From assembly GCF_018129985.1 (NCBI RefSeq), contig NZ_JAFCKT010000004.1:424984-488983 (forward strand): 64,000 nt of DNA, written 5' to 3'. Each line of letters opens with the position of its first letter. The first letter of the stretch is position 1. The DNA comes from Bradyrhizobium sp. SZCCT0148. Its GTDB lineage: Bacteria; Pseudomonadota; Alphaproteobacteria; Rhizobiales; Xanthobacteraceae. The notes under the pieces are model-generated. The model saw nothing but the letters and a program-made list of their open reading frames with translations. It made no database searches and was not told where the DNA came from. Position numbers and translations under genes: made by a program. Of the stretch, positions 26,374 to 35,428 are shown piece by piece.

Positions 26374-27513
26374 ATGCGCAGCAATCAGGTTGCCGTCGTC
26401 GGTGCGGCCGAGACCACCGAGCTCGGTGTCATCCCCAATGCCTCGCAGCTCCAGTTGCACGCGGATGCCGCGCTCAACGCCATCGCGGATGCCGGACTCA
26501 AGCTGTCCGACATCGACGGCTTCGCGACCGCGGTCGAGACGCCGCAGCAGGTCTGCCACTATCTCGGCATCAAGCCGACCTGGGTCGACGGCACCTCGGT
26601 CGGCGGCTGCTCGTTCATGCTTCATGTCCGGCACGCGGCTGCGGCGATCGAAGCGGGCCTGTGCAAGACCGTGCTGATCACGCACGCCGAGAGCGGCAAG
26701 TCGATGATCGGCAAGGCGCCACGCTCGATCCCGGCCGACAGTTTGCAGGGCCAGTTCGAGGCGCCCTACGGCGTCTACGGTCCGCCCAGCATGTTCCCGA
26801 TCCCCGTGCTGCGCTTCATGAAGACCTACGGCATCACCCATGAGCAGCTCGCCTCGGTGGCCGTGGTGCAGCGCGAATGGGCGGCGAAGAATCCGCGGGC
26901 GATGATGAAGGACCCGATCACGATTGCCGACGTGCTCAATTCGCGCATGATCGCGTATCCGTTCCGACTGCTGCAATGCTGCCTTGTCACCGACGGCGGC
27001 GGCGCGCTGATCCTGACCTCGGCCGACCGCGCCAGGGATTTTCCGCGCAAGCCCGTCTACATCATGGGCACCGGCGAGAGCGTGGAAACGCCGATGGTCA
27101 GCCAGATGGAGACGTTCAATTCCTCGCGCGCGTTCAAGACCGCGGGGCCGCTGGCCTTCAGGGAAGCCGGCATCGCGCACAAGGACGTCGATCATCTCAT
27201 GATCTACGACGCGTTTGCGCATCTGCCGCTGTTCGGCCTTGGCGACCTCGGCTTCATGCCGCATGAGGAGACCGGCAAGTTCATCGCAGACGGCAACACG
27301 CGGCCCGGCGGCAAGTTGCCACTCAACACCAATGGTGGTGGCTTGAGCTACATGCATTCGGGCATGTACGGCATGTACGCGCTGCAGGAGAGCGTGCGAC
27401 AGATGCGCGGCATCGCGCCGGCACAGGTGCCGAACGCGACCATTTCGGTGTGTCATGGCGTCGGCGGCATGTTCGCCGCGAGTGGCACGATCGTGTTCAC
27501 GAACGAGAGGTAG
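26374..27513 (+). CDS. Thiolase-like protein, lipid-transfer/Ltp2 type, without the canonical Cys
   Basis: The 379-residue protein has the duplicated thiolase fold of SCP2-thiolase relatives: AVVGAAETTELG, DGFATAVETPQQ, a central MIYDAFAHLPLF, NTNGGGLSYMHSG, and VCHGVGGMFAASG at the end. Where condensing thiolases have the nucleophilic Cys (CSTG type), this protein reads TSVGGCSF, so the usual position is a Ser and the nearby Cys is displaced. Together with the adjacent DUF35 gene this fits the Ltp2 class of retro-aldolases, which cleave acyl-CoA side chains without thiolysis. Substrate unknown. Confidence 0.82.
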   Translation: MRSNQVAVVGAAETTELGVIPNASQLQLHADAALNAIADAGLKLSDIDGFATAVETPQQVCHYLGIKPTWVDGTSVGGCSFMLHVRHAAAAIEAGLCKTVLITHAESGKSMIGKAPRSIPADSLQGQFEAPYGVYGPPSMFPIPVLRFMKTYGITHEQLASVAVVQREWAAKNPRAMMKDPITIADVLNSRMIAYPFRLLQCCLVTDGGGALILTSADRARDFPRKPVYIMGTGESVETPMVSQMETFNSSRAFKTAGPLAFREAGIAHKDVDHLMIYDAFAHLPLFGLGDLGFMPHEETGKFIADGNTRPGGKLPLNTNGGGLSYMHSGMYGMYALQESVRQMRGIAPAQVPNATISVCHGVGGMFAASGTIVFTNER

Positions 27514-27518
27514 TGGCT

Positions 27519-27617
27519 GTCATTCCGGGATGCGCCGAAGGCGCAGGCCCGGAATCCATAACCACGATCAGGAGTATGGATTCCGGGCTCGCGCCAAGCG
27601 GCGCGCCCCGGAATGAC
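27519..27617. repeat. Palindromic repeat, family A
   Basis: The arms GTCATTCCGGGATGCGCC and GCGCGCCCCGGAATGAC enclose a second pair CCCGGAATCCATA/TATGGATTCCGGG. The first 40-odd bases are identical to the copy at 37956-38054. It lies between the thiolase-like gene and the SDR gene, both on the plus strand. Confidence 0.9.
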
Positions 27618-27650
27618 AGCAAAACTTGGAACGGCTAGCGGAGAACCCAC

Positions 27651-28565
27651 ATGAGCAAATCACTGCAAGACAAGGTCATCATCGTCACCGGCGCAGGCCG
27701 CGGCATCGGGCGCGAGATCGCGCTGCTCTGCGCGGCGGAGGGCGCCAAGGTCGTGGTCAACGATCCCGGCAGCGCCGCCGACGGCGCAGGCTCCAACGCG
27801 GCGCCCGCCGAGGAGGTGGTTGAGGAGATCAAGAAGCGCGGCGGCACTGCAGTCGCCAATTTCGAGTCGGTCGCCGAAGCCATCCCCGCCAGCAAGATCG
27901 TGAAGACCGCGACCGATCATTTCGGCCGGCTCGACGGTGTCGTCAACAATGCCGGCATCCTGCGCGACATGATCTTCCACAAGATGAGCGTGGAGGCGTT
28001 CGAGGCCGTCATCAAGGTTCATCTGATGGGCTCGTTCTACGTCAGCCACGCCGCCGCGCGCATCTTCCGCGAGCAGGAGTCGGGCTCCTTCGTGCACTTC
28101 ACCTCGACCTCCGGCCTGATCGGCAATTTCGGCCAGGCCAATTACGCCGCCGCCAAGCTCGGCATCGTCGGGCTCTCCAAATCGATCGCGCTCGACATGG
28201 GCCGTTTCAACGTCCGCTCCAACTGCGTCTCGCCGTTCGCCTGGACCCGCATGATCGGCACCATCCCGACCGAGACGGACGCCGAAAAGGCGCGGGTCGA
28301 GAAGATCAAGCAGATGGGCCCGGAGAAGATCGCGCCGCTCTGCGGCTATCTGATCTCCGATGCCGCCAAGGACGTCACCGGCCAGATTTTCGGCGTGCGC
28401 ATGAACGAGATCTTCCTGTTCAGCCAGAACCGTCCGATCCGTTCGGTGCAGCGAAGCGAAGGCTGGACGCCGCAATCGATCGCCGAGCATGGCATGCCGG
28501 CGCTGAAGGGGTCGTTCTACAAGCTCGACCGCTCCGCCGACATCTTCACCTGGGATCCAGTCTAG
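27651..28565 (+). CDS. SDR oxidoreductase, MFE-2-type 3-hydroxyacyl-CoA dehydrogenase-like
   Basis: The 304-residue short-chain dehydrogenase has the NAD motif TGAGRGIG (about residues 14-21), NNAGIL, the catalytic Ser in TSTSGLIGNFGQ and Tyr-Lys in NYAAAK. The N-terminal KVVVNDPG segment and long C-terminal tail (about 60 residues past the usual 250) resemble the dehydrogenase part of multifunctional enzyme type 2, which oxidises (3R)-hydroxyacyl-CoA. It probably belongs with the DUF35 and thiolase-like genes upstream, though a family A palindrome lies between. An 11-bp inverted repeat follows its stop. Confidence 0.85.
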   Translation: MSKSLQDKVIIVTGAGRGIGREIALLCAAEGAKVVVNDPGSAADGAGSNAAPAEEVVEEIKKRGGTAVANFESVAEAIPASKIVKTATDHFGRLDGVVNNAGILRDMIFHKMSVEAFEAVIKVHLMGSFYVSHAAARIFREQESGSFVHFTSTSGLIGNFGQANYAAAKLGIVGLSKSIALDMGRFNVRSNCVSPFAWTRMIGTIPTETDAEKARVEKIKQMGPEKIAPLCGYLISDAAKDVTGQIFGVRMNEIFLFSQNRPIRSVQRSEGWTPQSIAEHGMPALKGSFYKLDRSADIFTWDPV

Positions 28566-28607
28566 GCTTGGGATCCCGTCCAGCCGCATTTCCGGCATCC
28601 CTGCCCT

Positions 28608-28638
28608 GCGATCTCCGGTTGTCTCAGCCGGAGATCGC
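28608..28638 (+). terminator. Terminator-like hairpin after the SDR gene
   Basis: GCGATCTCCGG (28608-28618) and CCGGAGATCGC (28628-28638) form a perfect 11-bp stem with a 9-base loop, 43 bases after the SDR stop codon. The following sequence TCCGCTTTAAG has only a short T-run, so termination may be partial. Confidence 0.55.
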
Positions 28639-28699
28639 TCCGCTTTAAGCCTGATTGCAGGCGAATGGTGCGCCTCCCAACACACTTTGGGAGGAAACC

Positions 28700-29812
28700 A
28701 TGACAAGAATACTGACCAACTCCGACAACACCACTGCAAGCGGCGGTCTCGGCCGCCGCGCGTTGCTGCAGGGAGCCGCGACACTCGCCGCATCGACCCT
28801 GCTCGCCTCCAATGCGGACGCCCGCGACTTCGGCGCCAATGCCGAGCCGCAGCGCTATCCCGACCCCGACATCATCGCCGTCGACCCCAAGCGCTTCAAG
28901 GCCAAGGTCGGCAACACCGCGATCAAGCGGCTCTACACCGGCTGCCTGTGGGCGGAGGGACCGGCGTGGAATGCGCAAGGACAATATCTCGTCTGGAGCG
29001 ACATCCCCGCCAACCGGCAGCTGCGCTACCTCGACGACGATGGTCACATCTCCGAGCAATTCCACAAGCCGTCGAACGAGGCCAACGGCAATTCGTTCGA
29101 CACCGAGGGCCGCCAGCTCAGCGCCGAGCGCACCCGCCTCGTCCGCTACGAGCATGACGGCTCGGTGACGACGCTGGCCGAGCAGGCCGGCGGCAAGCCG
29201 CTCAATGGGCCGAACGATATGGTCGTGCATCCCAACGACAAGTCGATCTGGTTCACAGATCCCGGCTACGGCGCGATCAGCATCTACGAGGGCAAGCTCG
29301 CCAACACCGGCTCGCTGCAGCCGCACCAGAAGGAAGCCGTCTATCGTCTCGACACCCAGTCGGGGCAGCTCGCCAAGGTCGCCGACGAGCCGTTCAAGCC
29401 GAACGGCATCGCCTTCTCCCACGACTACAAGAAGCTCTATGTCTGCGACACCGGCATCACGCATTATCCCGAAGCCAAGAACGTGGTGTGGGCCTACGAC
29501 ATCGACGGTGCCAAGCTGTCCAATCCGAAGAAGCTGATCGACATGACGCTCGACGGCAAGTCGGGCTTTCCAGACGGCTTGCGGGTCGACACCGAGGGCA
29601 ACATCTGGGTCGGCGCCGGCTGGGTCGGCCCCGGCTATGACGGCGTGCAGGTGTTCGCGCCGAACGACGGCGCGAGGATCGGGCAGATCCTGCTGCCCGA
29701 GACCTGCGCCAATGTCTGCTTCGGCGGCAAGAAGCGCAACCGCCTGTTCATGACCGCGAGCCAGTCGCTCTATGCGGTCTATGTGGAGACGCAAGGCGCG
29801 CATTTCTGTTGA
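28700..29812 (+). CDS. Tat-exported SMP-30/gluconolactonase-like protein
   Basis: The 370-residue protein starts with a twin-arginine signal (GLGRRALLQGAATLAASTLL, Arg19-Arg20; cleavage after about ADA at 41), so it is likely exported folded to the periplasm. The body is a six-bladed SMP-30 propeller with GCLWAEGPAW, LNGPNDMVVHPND, FKPNGIAFSHDYKKLYVCDTG and GFPDGLRVDTEGNIW, which carry the metal-binding Glu, Asn and Asp. Family members hydrolyse sugar lactones or other esters. The ATG at 28700 is set by GGGAGGAAACC directly upstream. A role in the preceding catabolic genes is not evident. Confidence 0.88.
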   Translation: MTRILTNSDNTTASGGLGRRALLQGAATLAASTLLASNADARDFGANAEPQRYPDPDIIAVDPKRFKAKVGNTAIKRLYTGCLWAEGPAWNAQGQYLVWSDIPANRQLRYLDDDGHISEQFHKPSNEANGNSFDTEGRQLSAERTRLVRYEHDGSVTTLAEQAGGKPLNGPNDMVVHPNDKSIWFTDPGYGAISIYEGKLANTGSLQPHQKEAVYRLDTQSGQLAKVADEPFKPNGIAFSHDYKKLYVCDTGITHYPEAKNVVWAYDIDGAKLSNPKKLIDMTLDGKSGFPDGLRVDTEGNIWVGAGWVGPGYDGVQVFAPNDGARIGQILLPETCANVCFGGKKRNRLFMTASQSLYAVYVETQGAHFC

Positions 29813-29830
29813 GGCGTGCTCTCTCATCCT

Positions 29831-29914
29831 CGTCATGGCCGGGCTTGTCCCGGCCATCCACGACTTGGTGTGCGGCGAACAACGTGGATGCCCGGGACAA
29901 GCCCGGGCATGATG
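29831..29914. terminator. Double hairpin (repeat family D) between convergent genes
   Basis: ATGGCCGGG/CCCGGCCAT (29835-29843, 29849-29857, loop CTTGT) is followed by TGCCCGGG/CCCGGGCA (29889-29896, 29902-29909, loop ACAAG), with ATCCACG/CGTGGAT between them. A related element is at 49441-49524. It sits between the ends of the SMP-30 gene and ppc and is a likely bidirectional transcript end, though without T-runs. Confidence 0.6.
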
Positions 29915-29940
29915 ACTGAGGGTGTGGTCGCGGCGTTGCG

Positions 29941-32733
29941 CTAACCCGTATTCCTCAGCCCCGCCGAGATGCCGTTGATCGTCAGCTGAATCCCGCGCAG
30001 CACCTGCTCGTCCGGGTTCTGCGCGCGGTGCTCCTTCAACAGCTCGACCTGCACGTGGTTGAGCGGATCGAGATAGGGGAAGCGATGGCGCAAGGAGCGC
30101 TCCAGCAGCGGGTTGCCCTGTAGCAGGCGGTCCTGGCCCATGATGTCGAGCAACGTCTCGATGCAGGAGTGCCATTCACGGCGGATTCGGCCGAAGATCT
30201 TCTCGCGCAAGGCTTCGTCCGGCACCAGTTCGGCATAGCGCGAGGCGATCGCGATCGAGCTTTTCGCCAGCACCATGTCCATGTTCGACAAGAGCATGCG
30301 GAAGAACGGCCATTCCTGGTAGAGCTCCCTCAGGAACGGCATGCCCTTGTCGGGATGCTGCGCGATCCACTGCTCGACCGCGCTGCCAAAGCCGTACCAT
30401 CCCGGCAGCATCAGGCGGCATTGCGCCCACGAAAACACCCAGGGAATGGCGCGCAGGTCCTCGATCGCGCGGGTCTTCTTGCGCGAAGCCGGACGGCTGC
30501 CGATGTTCAGCGTCGCGATCTCGTTGATGACGGTGGATGACCAGAAATAATCCACGAAGCCGTCGGTCTCGTAGACGAGGCCGCGATAGGCCTTGAAGGC
30601 GAGGTTCGACAGCTCGTCCATCGTCGTCAGATACTCGTGGCGTGGCGCGCTCTGGCGCGGATGCAGGAGGCTCGCCTCCAGCGTCGCGGCTGCGAGGATC
30701 TCCAGATTGTTGCGGCCGACTTCGGCGTTGGAATATTTCGAGGAGATGATCTCGCCCTGCTCGGTGATGCGGATCTGCCCGTTCACGGCGCCGCCGGGCT
30801 GGGCGATGATCGCGTCATAGCTCGGACCACCGCCGCGGCCGACCGAGCCGCCGCGGCCGTGGAACAGGCGCAGGCGCACGTGATGCCGCTCGAACACTTC
30901 GACGAGGTTGATCTCGGCCTTATAGAGCTCCCAGCCGGATGTGACGAAGCCGCCGTCCTTGTTGCTGTCGGAATAGCCGAGCATGACCTCCTGCACGCTG
31001 CCGCGGCTGTCGACCAGGCGGCGGTAATCGTGCAGTGACAGCATGCGATCCATGATGGCGCTGGAGGCCTGCAGATCCTCGATCGTCTCGAACAGCGGCA
31101 CGATGTTGATCGCGCTGCGGCCGGAGGGATGAACGAGGCCGACCTCCTTCAGGAGCACCGCGACCTCGAGCATGTCGGACATGCCCTTGCACATCGAGAT
31201 GATGCATTGGGGAATGGAGTCCGAGCAGAACTTCGCATGCGCTTCCGCGGCGGCATGGAACACGTTGAGCTCGCCCATGGTCTCGTCGCTGTACTTGACG
31301 AAGGGCGAGACCAGCGCGCGCGTCGAGCGCAGCTCGTTCGTCAGCAGCGAGATGCGGGCGTCCTCGCCGAGCGCGAGATAGGACATGCCGGGATTGGCGG
31401 CGTCCATCAGCTCGGCGATGGTGCGCTCGTGCACCGCCGAGTTCTGGCGGATGTCGAGCCGCGCCAGATGGAAGCCGAAGCAGTCCACCGCGCGGCGCAG
31501 CAGACGCAGCCGGCCGCGCGCGATGACGCGGGCGTTGTTGGAGATCAGCGAACGGTGCAGCACGTCGAGATCGGCCTGAAATTCCTTGACGCTGCCGTAA
31601 GGCGCGCCCTTGCCGACCGGCCGGCGCGTGATCTCGACCTGGAGCATTTCGGCCGTGGCGGTCAGGCGCGCATAGATGCCGGAGACCGCCAACCGATAAG
31701 GCTCGCCGCTCCGATGCGGCGAGGTGTCCGGCGAGCGCTCTGCCAGCTTGCGCAACTCCTCGGAGACGTCGGCGAGATGGGCTGCGATCGACAGTTCGGA
31801 GCCGAGCACATGCAGCTCCTCCAGATAGAACTGCATCACCCGGCTGGACTGCAGCCGCAGCGTGCCGCGCATCACGTCGGCGGTGACGAAAGGATTGCCG
31901 TCGCGATCTCCGCCGATCCAGCTGCCCATGCGCAGGAACGAGGCGAGCTCGGAGGCCGCCTGCTCGCCGCCCTCATCCAGCCGGTCTTCGAGCGCGTTGA
32001 CCAGCCGCGGCACCTCGCGCAGGAAAGTGTAATCGTAGAACGACAGGCCATTGGCGACCTCGTCGAGCACGGTGAGCTTGGTCCGGCGCAGCAGGTTGGT
32101 CTGCCACAGCGTCAGCACCTCGCGGCGCAGCTGCTCGTCGCTGGCATCAGCCTCTTCCGCGGTCAGCGCCACGCGCTCGCGGCGGTCGAGCAGGCCTGCG
32201 ACCTCCATCTCGCGGTCCATGGTGCTCTTGCGGCGGACTTCGGTCGGGTGCGCGGTCAGGACCGGGCTGACCAGCGCGGACTTGAAGAAGCTGCGGAGCT
32301 GATCGGGACCGATGCCCGCCGCCTTGGCATGGGCCAGCGTCTCGGCCAGCACGCCGGTGCTCTTGCCGGCGCTGCGTGCCCGCATCTGGCGGATGTTGTT
32401 CTGGTCCTCGGCGATGTTGGCAAGGTGGGAGAAATAGCTGAAGGCACGGACGATCCGCACCGTTTCCGACGTCGACATGCTGTCGAGGATCTGTTCGAGC
32501 TCGCGGCGGGCGAGCCGGTCCTCATCGCGGTGGAACCTGATCGAGGTCTGGCGGATGCGCTCGACCAGGTCGAACACATCGGCGCCCTCCTGGTCGCGTA
32601 CGGTGTCGCCGAGGATGCGTCCGAGCAGGCGGATATCGTCGCGCAGCCGGGCGTCAGCCTCCAGAGCCTGGACATCCTCGGGACGGTTGGCGCGCGGTTC
32701 GGTACTGTCGGAGGGTATGGTCTGGAGGGACAT
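29941..32733 (-). CDS. ppc: Phosphoenolpyruvate carboxylase
   Basis: The 930-residue enzyme is full length for the family. Landmarks are [18 protein letters not shown] (catalytic His), [22 protein letters not shown], the glycine loop [31 protein letters not shown] (catalytic Arg and HCO3 site), and the invariant [15 protein letters not shown] terminus. It makes oxaloacetate from PEP and bicarbonate to refill the TCA cycle in the cytoplasm. AAGGAGCG precedes the ATG by 7 bases. It is monocistronic and separated from the next gene upstream by a large repeat. Confidence 0.97.
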   Translation of the reverse strand: MSLQTIPSDSTEPRANRPEDVQALEADARLRDDIRLLGRILGDTVRDQEGADVFDLVERIRQTSIRFHRDEDRLARRELEQILDSMSTSETVRIVRAFSYFSHLANIAEDQNNIRQMRARSAGKSTGVLAETLAHAKAAGIGPDQLRSFFKSALVSPVLTAHPTEVRRKSTMDREMEVAGLLDRRERVALTAEEADASDEQLRREVLTLWQTNLLRRTKLTVLDEVANGLSFYDYTFLREVPRLVNALEDRLDEGGEQAASELASFLRMGSWIGGDRDGNPFVTADVMRGTLRLQSSRVMQFYLEELHVLGSELSIAAHLADVSEELRKLAERSPDTSPHRSGEPYRLAVSGIYARLTATAEMLQVEITRRPVGKGAPYGSVKEFQADLDVLHRSLISNNARVIARGRLRLLRRAVDCFGFHLARLDIRQNSAVHERTIAELMDAANPGMSYLALGEDARISLLTNELRSTRALVSPFVKYSDETMGELNVFHAAAEAHAKFCSDSIPQCIISMCKGMSDMLEVAVLLKEVGLVHPSGRSAINIVPLFETIEDLQASSAIMDRMLSLHDYRRLVDSRGSVQEVMLGYSDSNKDGGFVTSGWELYKAEINLVEVFERHHVRLRLFHGRGGSVGRGGGPSYDAIIAQPGGAVNGQIRITEQGEIISSKYSNAEVGRNNLEILAAATLEASLLHPRQSAPRHEYLTTMDELSNLAFKAYRGLVYETDGFVDYFWSSTVINEIATLNIGSRPASRKKTRAIEDLRAIPWVFSWAQCRLMLPGWYGFGSAVEQWIAQHPDKGMPFLRELYQEWPFFRMLLSNMDMVLAKSSIAIASRYAELVPDEALREKIFGRIRREWHSCIETLLDIMGQDRLLQGNPLLERSLRHRFPYLDPLNHVQVELLKEHRAQNPDEQVLRGIQLTINGISAGLRNTG

Positions 32734-32899
32734 GGCTCGCTCCTTGGTTCGAGCTCGCTTGGATGCCCGGCACGGCGAGTGTGCGATATTTTTCTACCGC
32801 AGTGCAAGACGAAGTTGGAGGCGGTGCACACGGTCGACATTCATCGCCAAACACGCCTTCGCGATCCCGCGGCATGTTTTGCCCGAGCTTTGCTGTCCG

Positions 32900-33413
32900 T
32901 TTCGCCCTCGTCGAAAACAAAGGGCGCAGGGAAGGCCGGGCGCCGGCTGGCACCCAGGGTCCGCACGCGAAAGACGCACGCGGGGTTGACCACAGGTGTT
33001 GCCGGTCGCCCGGCCTTCCCTGCGCGATGGTGTTACGGCTTATGGCGCGCTCTCCCCGGGGAGCGGTGCACTATTGCCCCCGTCGCCTTGCGGATCACTG
33101 ATGCACGCGCCCGGTCGGGCAACTCACACCACCGCAAGCCTTGACGCCAGCCTGCGGGCGTCGGGACCACACGCTTTTGCCGTCCGCGGACGTCCCGCCC
33201 CGGACTGTCGGAAGCTCGCGCGTGCTCGCCCCTGACGCCGAAACGAAACGCTGTAACCGCGCCGTGTCGTGCCGCGGATCGCGATGGCTCACGGGGGTCG
33301 CCCGCCCTGCCATCACCTCACGCGCCGGCGCTGCCGCGTCCATCGCATCCCGGCCTGCGTATCGTGACGATCGCGAAACGCCCCTTGACGGGCCGGGATG
33401 GAATGCGGTTTAG
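32900..33413 (+). repeat. Large dispersed intergenic element, Bradyrhizobium type
   Basis: It contains GAAGGCCGGGCGCCGGCTGG, CACGCGAAAGACGCACGCGG, GATGGTGTTACGGCTTATGG, CCCCGGGGAGCGGTGCAC and CGTGACGATCGCGAAACGCC, a series I recognise from intergenic elements scattered in Bradyrhizobium-type genomes and often mis-annotated as small proteins reading GAGKAGRRLAP. A perfect 19-bp inverted repeat (32924-32942 and 33007-33025) encloses 64 bases near its left end. No transposase or coding frame is seen. Exact borders are estimated. Recognition is from memory, not a search. Confidence 0.7.
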
Positions 33414-33525
33414 CCGAAACAATAATTTCGGTCAATCAGAATATTTTGCAGCGATGTCCCTTGACCTGAATGCGGTGTGTTTTGGCCGTTGATAGCGCAA
33501 GTGGTTGAGAGCGGACCGACAGCGC

Positions 33526-33559
33526 GCATGATGGGTCGAGCCTTTGCGACCCATCATGC
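33526..33559 (-). terminator. Strong hairpin downstream of the rhomboid gene
   Basis: GCATGATGGGTCG (33526-33538) pairs perfectly with CGACCCATCATGC (33547-33559) around an 8-base loop. It lies 60 bases past the rhomboid stop on the minus strand. The adjoining GACGGGTTGATGGGTTTCGC and CTACCCATCCTACGA resemble repeat family B. No T-run follows. Confidence 0.5.
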
Positions 33560-33618
33560 TCGTCTTCGACGGACGGGTTGATGGGTTTCGCTCGCGCTCT
33601 ACCCATCCTACGAGCTGG

Positions 33619-34704
33619 TCAGAGTCCATGACGCCTGTTGCGTTCGGCACGCAACGAGGTGCCGACAAATCCCACGTCCTCGATCCCCCGCGATATCTCC
33701 TTCGAACAGAGCCACAGCGTGACCGCAGCGGCCCCGACCGCCGCGAGACCCGAGATGAGGACGGCGTTGGGACAGAACATGGCGAGAAAATTATCAAGTG
33801 GGACGATTCCCGTAGGCCAGCGCGGGCTGCAAGACGACCCCAGCGCCCAACCGCCGAGCATCACCGCGGCAGCGTTTGCTGCGGCCAGCACCATCACGAC
33901 GATCGCCAGGCCCTTTTTCATCGACAATACGAGATCGACGATCTTCACGATCGCACAACATGCGAGCACGACCACGAGGATAAAGCTCCACCCGGAAAAG
34001 CCGGGCGCAAAGGCCTGGGCCTGGCCGCTCCAGGTCCATAGCGCGGCCGAACAAGCGAGTAGCGTGAGATCGACCTTCACCGCTTCCGGAAACTTGCAGC
34101 GAAGTACGTAAGGACTCGCTTTCTCGATCAGGTCCAGCACGGCGCAGGCGATCAGCCCGGCCGCAAAACCGCCGAGATGGACGCCCCAGTCGATGCGGGA
34201 ATTGCCGAATGCAAATGCGATGTTCAACCCGATATTGATCGCGAAGAAGTCGAAACCGACCTCGAGCTTGCCGAGGATCCACAGGCACAGCAACGCGCCG
34301 AGGATGCCGGACGTCGCGCCAGATGCGCCGACCGTGAGATAAGGCGTGGCATGGATGCCGTTGCCGATGATGGCGCCGAACACCATCGCGCAGAGATAGA
34401 CGATGAGAAAATAGGACGGCCCAATCCGCCGCTCCAGATGTGCGCCCCACAGCACCAGGCACAACATGTTCATGGTGAGGTGGACGAAATTGACGTGCAG
34501 GAAGCCATAGGCGAGCAGGCGCCAGTATTCGTGCCGGGCGATGGCGCTCGCGTACATGCCGCCATAGCGATAGAGCAATTCCGCCGGCGCCGACGGGCCG
34601 CCAGCCTGGATGAAACAGAATCCGGACGCAAGGACGGTCACCATCATCAGCGTGTAGATGGCGGCATGGGGCACTTCGAAGAAACTGGCACGATTGGCAG
34701 GCAT
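33619..34704 (-). CDS. Rhomboid-family intramembrane serine protease with extra C-terminal helices
   Basis: The 361-residue membrane protein has the rhomboid core: HVNFVHLTMN (His75, Asn79), the nucleophile Ser128 in VGASGATSG, and His176 in DWGVHLGGFAAG. It would cleave transmembrane helices in the inner membrane. After the core, about 150 further residues hold roughly four hydrophobic segments (FILVVVLACCAIVKIV, LAIVVMVLAAANAAAVML, VLISGLAAVGAAAVTLWL), longer than the usual six or seven helices of bacterial rhomboids. The ATG at 34704 is preferred over a TTG four codons earlier. No clear operon partner. Confidence 0.87.
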   Translation of the reverse strand: MPANRASFFEVPHAAIYTLMMVTVLASGFCFIQAGGPSAPAELLYRYGGMYASAIARHEYWRLLAYGFLHVNFVHLTMNMLCLVLWGAHLERRIGPSYFLIVYLCAMVFGAIIGNGIHATPYLTVGASGATSGILGALLCLWILGKLEVGFDFFAINIGLNIAFAFGNSRIDWGVHLGGFAAGLIACAVLDLIEKASPYVLRCKFPEAVKVDLTLLACSAALWTWSGQAQAFAPGFSGWSFILVVVLACCAIVKIVDLVLSMKKGLAIVVMVLAAANAAAVMLGGWALGSSCSPRWPTGIVPLDNFLAMFCPNAVLISGLAAVGAAAVTLWLCSKEISRGIEDVGFVGTSLRAERNRRHGL

Positions 34705-34842
34705 GGCAGATCGCAAGCGGCGGGGACAGGAACCGCAACCTACCCGAGCCGATCGTAAATTGCTACTCCAGCGCGTGCGCTGGCTCCGGCCGCATCGAAA
34801 GGCTTGTTTCGTACGGCAAGCTTCCGCTACTCCGGCTTCATC

Positions 34843-35247
34843 CTACGCCGGCACGATCACCTTGCCGATCGGCCAAAGCGCGATGCCGGCCAGCTTCAGA
34901 TGCGCCCAGGCGAAGGGAATGCCGATGATGGTGATTGCGAGCGCCAGCGCGGTCAACAAGTGCCCGAGCGCCAGCCACCAGCCGGCGAGCACGAACCAGA
35001 TGATGTTGCCGATCACCCCGAGCGCGCCGGTGCCGATATCCTCGATACCCGTGACGTCGTAGCGGTTGACCGCACGCGAGCCGAACGGCAGCAGCGTGTA
35101 GACGGCGATGTTGAACGCCGCCCGCGCCCACGGCAGGCCGACGATGGTGACGGCCATGATGACCGCGGCAACCACCCAGCCGAACGCCATCCAGGCGCCG
35201 CCGAAGAGGATCCAGAGGATGTTGAGGAGCATGGAAACGGGAGACAT
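34843..35247 (-). CDS. yccF: YccF-family inner-membrane protein
   Basis: The 134-residue protein is made of two similar halves, each with ILWILFGGAW or IIWFVLAGWW, a hydrophobic stretch and a VGLPWARAAF or IGIPFAWAHLKLA end, which is the YccF domain (PF03733) pair. It has about four membrane segments. Its function is unknown in any organism as far as I know. It is followed on the same strand by the rhomboid gene with a 138-base gap, so joint transcription is possible but not compelling. Confidence 0.87.
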   Translation of the reverse strand: MSPVSMLLNILWILFGGAWMAFGWVVAAVIMAVTIVGLPWARAAFNIAVYTLLPFGSRAVNRYDVTGIEDIGTGALGVIGNIIWFVLAGWWLALGHLLTALALAITIIGIPFAWAHLKLAGIALWPIGKVIVPA

Positions 35248-35394
35248 GGGATGATCCGGAGGTGGATGATCCCGTTTATATAGGCACGAAATCTGTCTCT
35301 GCTAAGACGCCATATAGCCCGTGTGAACCAACGGATCGGGCGAAGCGCCGTCCGATGACAGGCTCCGCGACATCCGGGACCTCCCTCTCACCGT

Positions 35395-35420
35395 CCCGGG
35401 TATCGCTGCGCTCACCCGGG
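35395..35420 (-). terminator. Hairpin downstream of the enoyl-CoA hydratase gene
   Basis: CCCGGGT (35395-35401) and ACCCGGG (35414-35420) form a 7-bp stem with a 12-base loop ATCGCTGCGCTC, 8 bases past the hydratase stop on the minus strand. It may end that transcript. Confidence 0.45.
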
Positions 35421-35428
35421 CGACAGGA

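Larger units (their letters stand above)
32734..33618. other. 885-base gene-poor region: ppc leader, large repeat, hairpin
   Basis: No gene is supported here. Bases 32734-32900 are the ppc upstream region with its ribosome site. Bases about 32900-33413 form the dispersed element described separately. Bases 33414-33525 are AT-richer (CAATAATTTCGGTCAATCAG) with no recognised feature. A 13-bp hairpin follows at 33526-33559. Open frames crossing the region have Arg- and Pro-rich shadow composition. Confidence 0.7.

Noticed and set aside
31129..33144. Long plus-strand open frame antisense to ppc and into the large repeat
   Set aside because: It covers conserved ppc sequence in antisense and ends in the noncoding dispersed element; no domain is seen.
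32924..33413. Small putative proteins in the large repeat (GAGKAGRRLAP and similar)
   Set aside because: These are translations of a dispersed structured DNA element, with no ribosome site or domain.
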